Part shown: positions 1 to 9,327 of the stretch, piece after piece
Layout of the letters: the number at the start of each line of letters is the position of its first letter
Numbering within the stretch: position 1 is the first letter of the stretch
NCBI GenBank assembly: GCA_964370855.1
Contig: CAYJMF010000005.1
Span: forward strand, 1 to 64,000
Direction of reading: 5' to 3'
Length of the DNA: 64,000 nt
Source of the DNA: JAKLKS01 sp964370855
Lineage (GTDB): Bacteria; Planctomycetota; JAJSAM01; JAKLKS01
Program-made: the position numbers and the translations under genes
Notes under the pieces: generated by a model
Told to the model about the DNA's origin: nothing
The model's database searches: none
The model's input: the letters and a program-made list of their open reading frames with translations, nothing else

Positions 1-392
1 GAACGACGGGACGCCTCCATTCCGGGACCGTTGGAGAGGCGGCGGGGTCGAGACGCCCTTTGGCTCCGCGCGGGGATCCCCGGGATCGGCGCCTTGGGTG
101 AGGGGGGGACGGCGGGCACCCTGGCGGAGTTCCGGTGACTTCAAGACACGGATGGTGAACGCCGTCCCCCAGGATCCCGGGCCCCGATTCCTGAGATCCC
201 CCCGTGGCGCCGCAGGTTGTCTCGAATCCCCGCCTCTTCCTTTCCAACGGTCCCGGAAGGAGAGGCGCCCCCTCCGTTCGGGGACGCATCTCGTTCCGGG
301 ACCCGCACGGAACAGGGAAGAACCCTCTCGCCCTTCCGGAAGTCTCGATGGCAACCCCGATGAATCGGGTCGTGTACCGCATACCCACGCCT
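1..392. other. stretch with no supported gene
   Basis: No reading frame here looks like a recognisable protein on either strand. The stretch lies just beyond the stop codon of the leftward polyphosphate kinase gene, so it is at least partly its downstream region. The end of a gene continuing past the left edge cannot be excluded. Confidence 0.4.
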
Positions 393-2537
393 CTACCGAG
401 GGCGGCCGGTGGGGCCCCCGGCGGTTCCCCCGGGACGGAAGAAGGGGCGGCGGCGCGGTCCGCGGGATCGGGACGGCGCGTCGGCGTCCCCCCACTCCAC
501 GGCGTCGAGGAGGGCGGCCTGGCTGCGGCGGACCGCGGCCCCCTTCTCCGCCGCCACCCGCCGGTGGGAGCCGTCGGGCAGCAGCTCCCACGCCTTCCGG
601 TTGTCGGCGAGGGTCGCCCCGAGGCTCTCCTCCAGCAACCGCCCGCGAAGGGCGGGATCCTCCACCGGCCACATGATCTCGACCCTGCGGAGGAAGTTCC
701 GCGGCATCCAGTCGGCGCTGGACAGGAAGACCCGGGTGCGATCGCCTTCGCCGAACGCGAACACCCTCTCGTGCTCGAGGAAGCGGTCCACGATGCTGCG
801 GACGCGGATCGCCCCGCCGGGTCCCGGGTCCCCGGGACGCAGGCAGCAGATGCCGCGGACCATGAGGTCGATGGGAACCCCCGCCCCGGAGGCGCGGTGG
901 AGGGCCGCGATGATCTCCGGATCGACGAGGGCGTTCAGCTTGCAGAGGATCCGGGACGGCCTGCCGGCCGCGGCCTCCTCTCGCTCCCCGGCGATGAGGT
1001 CGAGGAGGCGGTCCTTGAGCCCGAACGGGGACACGGAGATCCTCCGCCACCGGGGCGGGCGCGCGTTCCCGGTCAGGACGTTGAACAGGTCGCTCACGTC
1101 GGAGGTGACGTCCGGATCCGCCGTCAGCATCCCCAGGTCCGTGTAGACGCGGGCCGTCACGGGGTTGTAGTCCCCCGTCGAGAGGTGGGCGTAGCGGCGG
1201 AGCCCCCCTTCCTCGCGCCGGACCACCAGGGTCATCTTGCACCCGATCTTCAGCCCGACGACGCCGTAGACCACGTGCGCCCCCGCCCGCTCGAGGGCGC
1301 GGGCCCAGTGGATGTTGGAACCCTCCTCGAAGCGCGCGCGGAGCTCCACGAGGGCGGCGACCTGCTTCCCGTTCTCCGCGGCCAGGGCGAGGGCGTCGGC
1401 CACGGGGGAGTCCCCCGAGATGCGGTAGAGCGTCTGCTTGATGGCGAGGACATCGGGGTCCTCGGCGGCGGCGCGCAGGAACCGCACGACCGGGTCGAAG
1501 GACTCGTAGGGGTGGTGGAGGAGGACGTCGCCCCGCGCGACGCCGGCGAAGACGTCCTCCTCCTCCCGGAGGACCCCCTTCACGGCCGGCGTGAAGGGGA
1601 GGTCCCGCAGATCGGGCCTGTGGCACATTGTGGCGACGGCCGCGAGGTCCGATGCCTGGAGGGGGCCGTCCACGCGGTAGACGTCCATGTCCTCGACGTC
1701 CACCGAGGCGCGGATGAAGGCCTCCACGGAGTCGGGCATCCCCTCCTCGATCTCCAGGCGGGCCGCGATCCCCCACTCCCTCCGGCGGAGCTGGCGCTCC
1801 ACGGCGAAGAGCAGCGGGTCGTCCTCCTCTCCCAGGGTCAGGTCCGCGTCCCGCGTGACGCGGAACAGGTAGGCCCCCTTCACCCCGTGCCCCGGGAACA
1901 GCTCGGCGAGGTGCCGGCGGACCAGGCTCTCGAGGAGGAGGAAGCGCCGCCCCCCCTCCGGCGCGGGGAGCGGGACCAGCCTGTCGAGGGCCCGCGGAAC
2001 CTGGACCAGGCCCAGGAGGTCCCGGCCGTCCCCGCCTTCGAGGACGACGGCGAGGTTCATGGTCCTGTTGAACAGGTGCGGGAAGGGATGGCCGGTGTCC
2101 ACGGCCAGCGGCGTCATCACCGGGAACATCTCGCGGCGGAAGCGGTCCTCGACGCCGCGCCGAGCCTCGGCCTCCAGGTCCTCCCACCGGAGGATCCCGA
2201 TCCCCTCGCGGTACAGGGCCGGGTGGATCTCCTCCCGCCAGAGCCGCATGGAGTCGTCCACGAGGCCGTGGACGACGCGGGAGACGGCCTCGCGCTGCTC
2301 CTGGGGGGAGAGGCCGTCGGCTCCCGCCTCGCGATCCCCGGATAGCACCTGCCGGAGCAGCCCGGCGACGCGGATCATGAAGAACTCGTCGAGGTTCGCG
2401 GAGAGGACGGCGAGGAACTTGAGCCTCTCGAGGAGGGGGACATCCGGATCCATGGCCTCCGCCAGGATCCTCCGGTTGTAGGCCAGCCAGGAGAGCTCCC
2501 GGTTGAGGAAGGAAGCCTGCTTGAAGGAGGGGTCCAT
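393..2537 (-). CDS. ppk1: polyphosphate kinase 1
   Basis: The predicted 714-residue protein has the usual length of PPK1, which reversibly moves the terminal phosphate of ATP onto long polyphosphate chains in the cytoplasm. The N-terminus shows the family opening SFLNRELSWLAYN, followed by ANLDEFFMIRV. The centre carries the block YAHLSTGDYNP, which contains the family's phosphorylated histidine, then the catalytic phospholipase-D-like half. The frame is open far upstream, but the ATG at 2537 (MDPSFKQ) sits at the normal family start, so the longer version is rejected. It is the last leftward gene in its cluster, about 100 bp beyond a glycosyltransferase gene. No PhoU or exopolyphosphatase gene is adjacent. 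Confidence 0.95.
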   Translation of the reverse strand: MDPSFKQASFLNRELSWLAYNRRILAEAMDPDVPLLERLKFLAVLSANLDEFFMIRVAGLLRQVLSGDREAGADGLSPQEQREAVSRVVHGLVDDSMRLWREEIHPALYREGIGILRWEDLEAEARRGVEDRFRREMFPVMTPLAVDTGHPFPHLFNRTMNLAVVLEGGDGRDLLGLVQVPRALDRLVPLPAPEGGRRFLLLESLVRRHLAELFPGHGVKGAYLFRVTRDADLTLGEEDDPLLFAVERQLRRREWGIAARLEIEEGMPDSVEAFIRASVDVEDMDVYRVDGPLQASDLAAVATMCHRPDLRDLPFTPAVKGVLREEEDVFAGVARGDVLLHHPYESFDPVVRFLRAAAEDPDVLAIKQTLYRISGDSPVADALALAAENGKQVAALVELRARFEEGSNIHWARALERAGAHVVYGVVGLKIGCKMTLVVRREEGGLRRYAHLSTGDYNPVTARVYTDLGMLTADPDVTSDVSDLFNVLTGNARPPRWRRISVSPFGLKDRLLDLIAGEREEAAAGRPSRILCKLNALVDPEIIAALHRASGAGVPIDLMVRGICCLRPGDPGPGGAIRVRSIVDRFLEHERVFAFGEGDRTRVFLSSADWMPRNFLRRVEIMWPVEDPALRGRLLEESLGATLADNRKAWELLPDGSHRRVAAEKGAAVRRSQAALLDAVEWGDADAPSRSRGPRRRPFFRPGGTAGGPTGRPR

Positions 2538-2641
2538 GAAGGGCTCCTGAGGCGGACGACCCGCGGAGCATGGCGGCGGCTCCTCAAGGGAGGATGAGCG
2601 TCCGGACAGGGGGCCGTGAAGAGGGGCCCCCGCGCCGCCTC

Positions 2642-3811
2642 TCAGGCCGCGGAGGGCGTGCAGGCCGGTTCCCCCGCCGCCGGGAGCACCGGCTCGATCC
2701 GCGTCCGCGGCCCGATCCGGTAGGTCGCGCCCCTCCAGGCCACGGTTCCTCCGATGAAAGCCAGGGGCCAGAGGACGCCGAGGGAGAGGTCCCGGAGGGG
2801 GACGAGGGCGAGGTAGTGGAGGAGGGGGCGCCGGAGGCCGGCGGACCTCTCCGCAGCGGCGTCGAGGGCGCAGCGTGCGAGCACCGCGCCGGCGGCCACG
2901 GCGACGGCGGACGGGGATCGGGATGCCGCGGCCCAGGCCGCCGCGATGAAGACCGGGTTCAGGAGGATCTCCCCCGCGTAGCCCGCCGGGCACATCCGGA
3001 ACCGGATCCGGGCCCAGCGCAGGTGGCGGCCGGCGAACCCGCCGAACCCGAAGGAGCCGAGCATGTTCCGCACCGGGACGGCGGCCACGACGGAACGCTT
3101 CCCGATCCGGGCCATCTCCTCGCCGCAGACCTGGTCCTCGGCGAGGAAGCGGCCGAGGTGATCGAGGCCGCCGATGGCCTCGAGATCGGCGCGGCGGAAC
3201 ATCATCGACTTGCCGACGACGCAGGTCCCCCCCACGGCGGTGAGGGCGGCCACGCCCCCCATCACGAAGGTGTTGAGCTGGAGGCTCTCCAGCGCAGGCC
3301 CGATCCCCCTCCCCGGCACCCCGAGGATGGGCGCGGAGACGACGCCCACCCCGGGCCGCGCCAGGAGCGCCGCCATGTCGCGCAGGTGGCGGGGGTCGGC
3401 GGCCACGTTGCTGTCGCTCACGAGGATCACCGGGAACCGCGCCCGACGGATGAGTCGGGCCAGGTTGGCGACCTTGGGGTTGTCCACGCCGCTCGCTCCG
3501 CCGGCGAAGACGCCGCCCGGCGTGCGCGGGTGGGCCTGGCCCACGCTGCGGGCTGCGTCGAGCGCGGGGTCCCGGGGATCCTCGGCTCCGCACAGGACCT
3601 CGTACTCCGGGTAGTCCTGGCGGTGAAAGGTGGTCAGGTTCGAAGCGAGGGAGGGATCGACCCCCTTCAGCGGCTTGAGGATGCTGACGCCGGGGTATTC
3701 CTCCGATACATCGGGGGCCGGGGCCGCCAGCATGCGCCGCTGGCAGAGCGCCATGAAGGCCAGCAGCCCGAGCCCGGCGAGGACGACTCCGAGGAGGATG
3801 ATGTCACCCAT
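2642..3811 (-). CDS. family 2/21 glycosyltransferase, HpnI or ceramide-glucosyltransferase-like
   Basis: The 389-residue protein begins with a hydrophobic anchor (MGDIILLGVVLAGLG) followed by SILKPLKGVD, the usual opening of ceramide-glucosyltransferase-like enzymes. It carries the acidic pair DSN near residue 130, an EDQ acidic site, and RHLRW, which fits the (Q/R)xxRW signature of family 21. Hydrophobic segments follow toward the C-terminus. Members attach a sugar to a membrane lipid, for example ceramide or a hopanoid precursor; which lipid cannot be told here. The ATG at 3811 is chosen because it starts the anchor. The divergent gene beginning near 3854 encodes another glycosyltransferase, so the two may share a promoter and act on envelope lipids. 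Confidence 0.8.
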   Translation of the reverse strand: MGDIILLGVVLAGLGLLAFMALCQRRMLAAPAPDVSEEYPGVSILKPLKGVDPSLASNLTTFHRQDYPEYEVLCGAEDPRDPALDAARSVGQAHPRTPGGVFAGGASGVDNPKVANLARLIRRARFPVILVSDSNVAADPRHLRDMAALLARPGVGVVSAPILGVPGRGIGPALESLQLNTFVMGGVAALTAVGGTCVVGKSMMFRRADLEAIGGLDHLGRFLAEDQVCGEEMARIGKRSVVAAVPVRNMLGSFGFGGFAGRHLRWARIRFRMCPAGYAGEILLNPVFIAAAWAAASRSPSAVAVAAGAVLARCALDAAAERSAGLRRPLLHYLALVPLRDLSLGVLWPLAFIGGTVAWRGATYRIGPRTRIEPVLPAAGEPACTPSAA

Positions 3812-3853
3812 GCCGGGATCATCGGCCGCGCCCGTCAAGGAGCGGTGAAGGCC

Positions 3854-5056
3854 GTGCGGGATCCCCTCCAATCCACGGCCCCTCGCATCGTGGCCGTGGA
3901 CATGGGGTACGGCCACCTCCGTGCCGCGAAGGCGCTCGCCGACGCGGCCGGCGTCCCCATGATCGAGGCCGACCGCGCCCCCGCGGCGGGCCCGCTGGAG
4001 CGGGCCGTCTGGTCGGCCGCCCGCCGGGGGTACGGGCTCCTCTCCCGGGCGGCGGGCTCCCCCCGGGGCCGGACCACGGCGCGTCCGCTCCTCGACGCCC
4101 TCACGGGGATCCCGCGGCGGGGGGAGGCCCCCCCCGCCGGCGGGGTGCGGCTCCTCGGGCTCCTGAGACGCCTCGGCCTCGGGCGGCGCCTCCTCCGCGA
4201 CCGCTCCCCCCTCGTGGCGACCTTCTACGCCCAGGCGATCCTCGCCGACGCCGCGGGACTGGAGGAGGTCTGGCTCGTGGTGACCGACGCCGACGTGAAC
4301 CGGGTCTGGGTCCCCGCCGACCCGGCCCGGACGCGCATCGGCTTCCTCGCCCCCTGCGCCCGGACCGCGCGGCGCCTCCGGGACTACGGGGTGCCCCTCT
4401 CCCGCATCCGGGTCACGGGCTTCCCCCTCCCGCCCTCGCTGCTGGGAGGGCCGGGGCTCGGGGCCCTCGATCGCAATCTCGCGGCACGGCTGGCCCGCCT
4501 CGACCCGGCCGGGGGGGCGGGCCCCCCGACCGTGACCTTCTGCGTGGGAGGGAGCGGGGCCCAGGCGAACCTCGGGGTCCGGGCGATCCCCGCGTTCCGG
4601 CCGTTCATCGAGCGGGGGGAATTGCGCCTGGCGCTCGTGGCGGGGGTCCACGGGGAGGCGGCCGCCGCGTTCCGGCGCGCCGGGGCCGCCCTGGCCGGGG
4701 GCCGGGGGCTGGAGATCCTCGAGGCGCGCGACTTCGCCGACTACGAGCCCCGCTTCAACGAGCTCCTCTCGCGGACCGACGTGCTGTGGACGAAACCCGG
4801 GGAGCTGGTCTTCTTCGCGGCCCTCGGGCTGCCGCTCCTGCTCGCGCCGCCCCTCGGCGTCCACGAGCGGCGCAACCGGCGGATGGCGATCCACGGGGGG
4901 TTCGCGCTCGACGGGAGGGACCCGGCGGCGGCGCCCGCGGTGGTCATGGAGGCCCTGCGCTCGGGCCGGCTCACGGAGGCGGCGCTGCGGGGGAGGGCGC
5001 GCCTCCCGGCCCGGGGGTCGTACCGGATCCTCGACGTCGTCGCGGGAAGGGCCTGA
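3854..5056 (+). CDS. GT28/MGDG-synthase-like glycosyltransferase
   Basis: A roughly 400-residue protein with a GT-B layout. The N-terminal DMGYGHLRAAKAL resembles the glycine-rich GHxxAA loop of monogalactosyldiacylglycerol synthases and MurG. The C-terminal half carries TVTFCVGGSGAQAN and then WTKPGELVFFAALGLPLL, like the nucleotide-sugar-binding region of family 28. I infer a sugar transferase acting at the membrane; donor and acceptor are unknown. The start is uncertain: GTG codons at 3845 and 3854 both follow an AAGGAG at 3837-3842, with spacings of 2 and 11 nt. It is divergent from the other glycosyltransferase gene. Confidence 0.6.
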   Translation: MRDPLQSTAPRIVAVDMGYGHLRAAKALADAAGVPMIEADRAPAAGPLERAVWSAARRGYGLLSRAAGSPRGRTTARPLLDALTGIPRRGEAPPAGGVRLLGLLRRLGLGRRLLRDRSPLVATFYAQAILADAAGLEEVWLVVTDADVNRVWVPADPARTRIGFLAPCARTARRLRDYGVPLSRIRVTGFPLPPSLLGGPGLGALDRNLAARLARLDPAGGAGPPTVTFCVGGSGAQANLGVRAIPAFRPFIERGELRLALVAGVHGEAAAAFRRAGAALAGGRGLEILEARDFADYEPRFNELLSRTDVLWTKPGELVFFAALGLPLLLAPPLGVHERRNRRMAIHGGFALDGRDPAAAPAVVMEALRSGRLTEAALRGRARLPARGSYRILDVVAGRA

Positions 5057-5120
5057 TTCACGGGGGCTTCACGGGGACGGGGCCCCGTCCTTCACGCGCA
5101 CCGCCGATGAGTGTCTCATC

Positions 5121-6080
5121 ATGAGCGACATCGCCCTCCTCGACGCGGCGGTCCCGGACCTCCGGAGCCGGGTGGACGGGATCCCCGGGTCCCGGGCGCC
5201 GGCGCGGCGGACGGCACGGGCGTCCCTCTCGGTGGCGACGATCAACACGCACAGGGGGCGGGGGCCGAGAATCGACTACCTCCTCCGCGACGCCCCCGGC
5301 CCGGAGGCGGAGCGCATCGAGCTCCTCCACGAGGCCCGGGCCTACGCCTACTTCATGGCGGACTGGCTGCACCGGAACCGGGATCTCCTCGACGTGGTGG
5401 CGCTCCAGGAGGTCTTCAACGGGTTCCTCGGCTTCGGCGAGAGGCTGTTCTCCCGCTTCCCGCAGCACGACTACTACCGGGTCTTCAGCGGGTTCGAGAC
5501 GGCCATGGCCCACGGGGTGGGATTCGCCGGCTTCCGCTACGAGAACCTCCTGCTGAGCCGCCTTCCGGGGGCCGGGGACGGGGGGATCCGGGCCCGCCTG
5601 CCGGGGCGGATCTTCGGCCTGGCCGCCTGCGGGTTCACCCTCGCCCCCTTCCTCCTCCAGGGCAGGACGGTCTGGATCGGGAACACGCACCTCCACGCGT
5701 ACAGCCCCCCGGCCAGGATGCGGCAGGCGGCGGCGCTGGCGCGGGAGGTGCGGCGTCTCGGCGACGCGCCCATCGTCCTCCTCGGGGACCTGAACACGGT
5801 CCCGCCGGGATGCCGGGACGGGGACTTCCCCGCGGGGGACCGGGACGTGTCCTCCTACCGGGGGGACCGGACCCTCGGGATGCTCGCGGAGGCGGGCCTC
5901 CGGACCATCGACCACGAGGATGCGCCGGAGTTCTGGACCTATCCGACGGGGGCGCCGAACCGGACTCTCGACTACGTCCTCTTCAGCCGCCACTTCGAGG
6001 TCGAGACCTACCGCGTCGACCGGGGCTTCCTCCTGAGCGACCACTACCCGGTGGTGGCGGATCTCCGACTTCGGGAATAG
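5121..6080 (+). CDS. endonuclease/exonuclease/phosphatase (EEP) family hydrolase
   Basis: The 319-residue protein carries the EEP superfamily signatures in order: ATINTHRG, LQEVF with the metal-binding Glu, NTHLHAYSP, LLGDLNT with the catalytic Asp and Asn, LDYVL and the terminal SDHYPV His-Asp pair. Family members hydrolyse phosphodiester bonds in DNA, RNA, inositol phosphates or sphingomyelin under Mg2+. No signal peptide is visible. The gene follows the GT28-like gene by about 65 bp in the same direction, so a lipid-related phosphodiesterase is possible, but the substrate cannot be assigned. Confidence 0.85.
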   Translation: MSDIALLDAAVPDLRSRVDGIPGSRAPARRTARASLSVATINTHRGRGPRIDYLLRDAPGPEAERIELLHEARAYAYFMADWLHRNRDLLDVVALQEVFNGFLGFGERLFSRFPQHDYYRVFSGFETAMAHGVGFAGFRYENLLLSRLPGAGDGGIRARLPGRIFGLAACGFTLAPFLLQGRTVWIGNTHLHAYSPPARMRQAAALAREVRRLGDAPIVLLGDLNTVPPGCRDGDFPAGDRDVSSYRGDRTLGMLAEAGLRTIDHEDAPEFWTYPTGAPNRTLDYVLFSRHFEVETYRVDRGFLLSDHYPVVADLRLRE

Positions 6081-6172
6081 CCGGGAAGGAGCCCTTGCAT
6101 GATCTTGTCGGAAGCCCCGCTTTTCCTTGACGGGGGGGCCGGATGATCCCCGGGCCCAGGGAGGGCCCGACC

Positions 6173-6328
6173 ATGTCCGGCGCCGAAACCGCCTCCGCGC
6201 TCCTCCCCGTCGCCCTCGTCGTCGTCCTGCTCCTCCTCGCCATGAGGCAGACGGGGAGGGAGGATCCCGGGCGGAGGCCCGGCCCGGGCGGAGGAGGCTC
6301 CGCGCCTCCGGACCCCTGGCTGCCCTAG
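6173..6328 (+). CDS. small single-pass membrane protein, unknown
   Basis: A 51-residue frame starting MSGAETASALLP contains one hydrophobic helix (roughly residues 8-24) followed by a Gly/Pro/Arg-rich tail. A good AGGGAGGG ribosome-binding site lies 7 nt before the ATG at 6173, which favours this start over the in-frame ATG at 6143. It ends 4 bp before the convergent HEAT gene. The function is not recognisable and it may not be expressed. Confidence 0.4.
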   Translation: MSGAETASALLPVALVVVLLLLAMRQTGREDPGRRPGPGGGGSAPPDPWLP

Positions 6329-6332
6329 CCGC

Positions 6333-7292
6333 CTACTTCCCGCCCCCGCCCTTCCCGGCCTTCTCCTTCTCCGCCTTCGCCCGCTTCGCTTCGGACTCCT
6401 CGTAGGCCTGCTTCACCTTCCCGGGGAGCTTGTAGGGGAGCTCCTTCTCGTGGTCCACCATCCACTTCATGAGCTCCGTCGGGGAGGAGAGCTTCTCCCC
6501 GGTGATGGCGGCGACGGCCTCGACGATGGCCTGGATGTAGGTCTTGAGCATCGTCGGCGGCGCGCCTCTGCGGCGCTGGTTGCCGTACTTCGCCTTGTAC
6601 TGCCGCTCCGCCTCCTTCTGGTCGGCGTCGCCGGCGGCGCCGGAGTCGTACTTCACCTCGCCCCCCTCCCAGGAGTAGCCCTGGGGGTTGACGAGCCAGA
6701 GGTCGAGGATGGGCAGGAGCGCCTTCACGTCCTTCATCTTCTCGAAGGACTTGAGGGCCTCGATCTTCACGAAGATGTTCCCGTTCTTCTGGGCCAGCTC
6801 CCCCATCTCGGGGATCGCCTCGCGGTAGTCGATGCGGCCGAGGGTGAGACAGGCGTTGATGAGGACCTCGTCGTCGTCCTCCTTCCCCGAGGCGATGAAC
6901 TTCCGCAGCAGTTCGCCGCCGATGGCGTGGTTCTGGTACTGGGAATCGAGGGTCATGGCGGCGGCCATGCGGATCTCGGCCTCCGGGTGGGAGAGGAGGG
7001 TCCCGAGCTTCTTCGCCACGAGATCGTTCTTGGTCCCCGACAGGGAGTGGAGGGCGTTCATCTTCTTCCCCATGTCGGAGGACTTGAAGTCCCGGTCGAA
7101 GCGCTCGATGGCCTGCTTCGCCGCCTCGTCGCTGGAGACGGGACGGGGGTCCTTCTTCGCCCCGTCCTTCGGGGCCCCGTCCTTCGGCTCCGCCGGGGGC
7201 GGCGCCTTGCCGTCGTCCCCCGCGAGGGCCGGAGATCCCGCGAGAAGGAGCAGTCCGAGCAGCGCCGCCAGGGTCCTGTTGCCGTGGTTCAT
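6333..7292 (-). CDS. secreted HEAT-repeat protein
   Basis: The 319-residue protein begins with a signal peptide (MNHGNRTLAALLGLLLLAGSPALA), then a Pro/Lys-rich linker. HEAT-like alpha-helical repeats cover roughly residues 60-200, for example EAEIRMAAAMTLDS and INACLTLGRIDYREAIPEM. The C-terminus is a charged Lys/Glu helix and GKGGGGK tail. No catalytic motif is seen. It lies directly downstream of the VWA/HEAT gene in the same direction and probably shares its transcript. Such exported HEAT proteins are common in Planctomycetota and are thought to be scaffolds; the partner is unknown. Confidence 0.7.
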   Translation of the reverse strand: MNHGNRTLAALLGLLLLAGSPALAGDDGKAPPPAEPKDGAPKDGAKKDPRPVSSDEAAKQAIERFDRDFKSSDMGKKMNALHSLSGTKNDLVAKKLGTLLSHPEAEIRMAAAMTLDSQYQNHAIGGELLRKFIASGKEDDDEVLINACLTLGRIDYREAIPEMGELAQKNGNIFVKIEALKSFEKMKDVKALLPILDLWLVNPQGYSWEGGEVKYDSGAAGDADQKEAERQYKAKYGNQRRRGAPPTMLKTYIQAIVEAVAAITGEKLSSPTELMKWMVDHEKELPYKLPGKVKQAYEESEAKRAKAEKEKAGKGGGGK

Positions 7293-7347
7293 GGCATTCC
7301 TCCCCGGGTGGTCCCGGGCATCCGATCCCCCCGGCCCGTCGCCGGGG

Positions 7348-8865
7348 TCACTTCAGTTTCGGCTCTCCCGCCTTGAAGAACCGGTAATTCCCGCCCGTCA
7401 CGGCGGCCAGCTTCTGGAGGAAGGGCATCTTCGAGGTGCCGATCTGGGCGACGTGGATCTTCACCCGGCGCACGGCGTGGATGCGCTCGATGGCGTCCAC
7501 GATGGCGTCCTTGTCGATGATGTCCCCCTTGCTCGGCTCGCCGTCGGTGAGGAAGTAGATGGTGTCCGCGCCGCGGGAGTAGTTCTCGTCCTCGGTGCCC
7601 TTCCCGACGAGGTTGAGGGCCTTCGTGAGGCCCCCCCACGTGTTGGTCCCGCCCTCGCACTCCGATTCGTCGAGCCAGTTCGCCGCCTCCACCTTCGCCT
7701 GGGGGCGGGCCGGGAAGAGGCCCCCCTTCCAGGTCTTGATGGTGTCGCTGAACCAGACGATGTCGAAGTACTGGTCCCGCTTGAGGGTGGAGATGACGTA
7801 CTTGAGCTGGCTGCGGGCGAAGTCCATCCGCGTGCGGATCTTCCACCACTCGATGGGGATGATCTCGCCGTTCTTGCGCTTCTCCTCCTTCGTCTCCGCG
7901 TCGCTGCCGGAGACGACGGCGCCGGTCTCGCGCACGATGGTCTCCCGATCGATGATCATCTCCTCGTTCATGGAGAGGGAGAAGTCGATGATGAAGACGA
8001 TCTTGTCGGAGTAGACCTTCTCGCCGTAGTAGGTCGGCTCCACCGGGGGGTCGCCCGTGGCCACGGCGCGCCCGCCGGAGGCCTCGGCCCCGCCCGCGGG
8101 GACGGCGCCGGCCTTCTCGGCGGCCTCGGCGCCCCCGGCGGCGAAGGCGCGCCACTTGACGGTGTCGTCCTTGTAGTCCTTCCCGGTGACGGCCTTGAGG
8201 GCCTCGATGACCTCCTGCCGGAGCCGGCCGTCCTCCTCCTCGAGGCGGTCGCAGAGGAGGGGAAGGGTCGCCGGATCCCTGAGGCGCCCGAGGTAGTCGA
8301 GGGCGCCGAGCCGGACCTGCCATTGCGAGTGGTCCACGACCTTCTTCACGTCCTCGAGCGCCGCGGCGGGGTGGCGCTCGGCGAGGGCGAAGAGGGCCGA
8401 GGCCACGGTGCGGAGGTCGGACTTCTTGAGGAGCTTGCGGAGCCCCTCGAGGGCGGAGGGCTCCTCGATGCCGCCGAGCGCCTCGATGGCCACGGTGCGG
8501 AGCGCCCAGGATCCCTTCCCCTGTGCCGCTTCGAAGACCTCCTTCACCGCCGCCGGGTCCTTCACGGTGCGCAGGACGAGGACGGCCTCCTTCTGGACCG
8601 CGGGGGCGTCGTCCTTCGGCAGGACCACGTCGAGGACGAGGCGGACCTTGACCTCGTCGGGGGCGTCGCGGAGGGAGTACACCGCCTTCCCGCGGCCCTT
8701 CTCGTCGGGGGCGGCGGCGTAGGCGTCCTGGAAGGCCTTCTCCGCGGCGGCGGCCTTCGCCTTGAGCTCCTTCGCGGTCGGTGCGTCGCCGGCCCGCGCC
8801 GGGAGCGGGGCCGCGGCCAGGAGGAGGGCCAGCAGGAATCCGGAGCGCATCGCCGTGGTGCCCAT
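7348..8865 (-). CDS. secreted HEAT-repeat plus von Willebrand factor A protein
   Basis: The 505-residue protein has a signal peptide (MRSGFLLALLLAAAPLPARA), then HEAT-like repeats at about residues 60-230 and a VWA domain in the C-terminal half. The VWA metal-ion site is complete: DFSLS for DxSxS, the GGTNTWGG threonine, and TDGEPS. VWA domains mediate metal-dependent protein contact, here outside the cytoplasmic membrane. The ATG at 8865 has a GGAGGGG just upstream; an in-frame ATG at 8850 would start exactly at the signal peptide. It precedes the other HEAT gene by about 55 bp, suggesting an operon for a surface assembly. Confidence 0.8.
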   Translation of the reverse strand: MGTTAMRSGFLLALLLAAAPLPARAGDAPTAKELKAKAAAAEKAFQDAYAAAPDEKGRGKAVYSLRDAPDEVKVRLVLDVVLPKDDAPAVQKEAVLVLRTVKDPAAVKEVFEAAQGKGSWALRTVAIEALGGIEEPSALEGLRKLLKKSDLRTVASALFALAERHPAAALEDVKKVVDHSQWQVRLGALDYLGRLRDPATLPLLCDRLEEEDGRLRQEVIEALKAVTGKDYKDDTVKWRAFAAGGAEAAEKAGAVPAGGAEASGGRAVATGDPPVEPTYYGEKVYSDKIVFIIDFSLSMNEEMIIDRETIVRETGAVVSGSDAETKEEKRKNGEIIPIEWWKIRTRMDFARSQLKYVISTLKRDQYFDIVWFSDTIKTWKGGLFPARPQAKVEAANWLDESECEGGTNTWGGLTKALNLVGKGTEDENYSRGADTIYFLTDGEPSKGDIIDKDAIVDAIERIHAVRRVKIHVAQIGTSKMPFLQKLAAVTGGNYRFFKAGEPKLK

Positions 8866-8899
8866 GCCCCTCCATCCTACACCGGAGGACCGTCCCCGC

Positions 8900-9172
8900 C
8901 TACCGGCCGCGCCGGAGGAGCACCTCCGTGGCCCCGTCCCCGCCGTTGCGGGGGAGGGCGTACTTGAAGTCCTCGACGGCGGGGTGGTCGGCGAGGAGGA
9001 AACGGACCTCGTCGCGGAGGATGCCGGTGCCCTTGCCGTGGATGATGCGGAGTTTTTTCGTGCCGGCCTTGCGGGCGGAGGCGAGGGCGTCCAGCACGGC
9101 CTTCCGCGCGGCGGCGCGGTCCAAACCGTGGAGATCCATCTCGCGGATTCCCGGGGCGATCTCTTCCCACAT
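8900..9172 (-). CDS. Smr-domain protein (MutS2 C-terminal type)
   Basis: A small protein of about 90 residues consisting of a single Smr domain: MDLHGLDRAAARKAV, then HGKGTGILRDEV near the middle. Smr domains are nucleic-acid-binding or nicking modules found alone or at the end of MutS2. I start at ATG 9172. The frame also runs up to a GTG at 9220, but that extension would be encoded by a palindrome-T repeat that looks non-coding. The gene ends 34 bp before the VWA protein gene in the same direction. Confidence 0.75.
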   Translation of the reverse strand: MWEEIAPGIREMDLHGLDRAAARKAVLDALASARKAGTKKLRIIHGKGTGILRDEVRFLLADHPAVEDFKYALPRNGGDGATEVLLRRGR

Positions 9173-9198
9173 CCATCGGATGGTGTCACGGGACGATC

Positions 9199-9214
9199 GT
9201 GCCAGGCACTTTTT
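9199..9214. repeat. GTGCCAGGCAC plus T-run motif
   Basis: The near-perfect palindrome GTGCC-A-GGCAC is followed by five T residues. It sits between the Smr gene and tRNA-Val. It could be a repetitive extragenic element or a terminator-like signal. No second exact copy was seen in this window. Confidence 0.4.
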
Positions 9215-9254
9215 CACCACCGGTCCGGTAGGATGGCCCGGCGGCTCCGGCCCC

Positions 9255-9327
9255 CGGGCGATTAGCTCAGCGGTAGAGCATCCCCCTTACACGGGGAGGG
9301 TCGGGGGTTCGAATCCCTCATCGCCCA
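9255..9327 (+). tRNA. tRNA-Val(TAC)
   Basis: A complete cloverleaf is visible. The acceptor arms GGGCGAT and ATCGCCC pair, the D arm contains GCTCAGCGGTAGAGC, the anticodon stem TCCCC/GGGGA holds the loop CTTACAC with anticodon TAC, and the T arm is GGGGGTTCGAATCCCTC. The discriminator base is A and the next bases are CCG, so CCA is not fully encoded. The anticodon reads GUA, valine. Confidence 0.95.

Noticed and set aside
204..2345. 713-residue rightward open frame opposite polyphosphate kinase
   Set aside because: It is the antisense of a clear ppk1 gene. Long antisense frames are expected at this GC content and its sequence is low in complexity.
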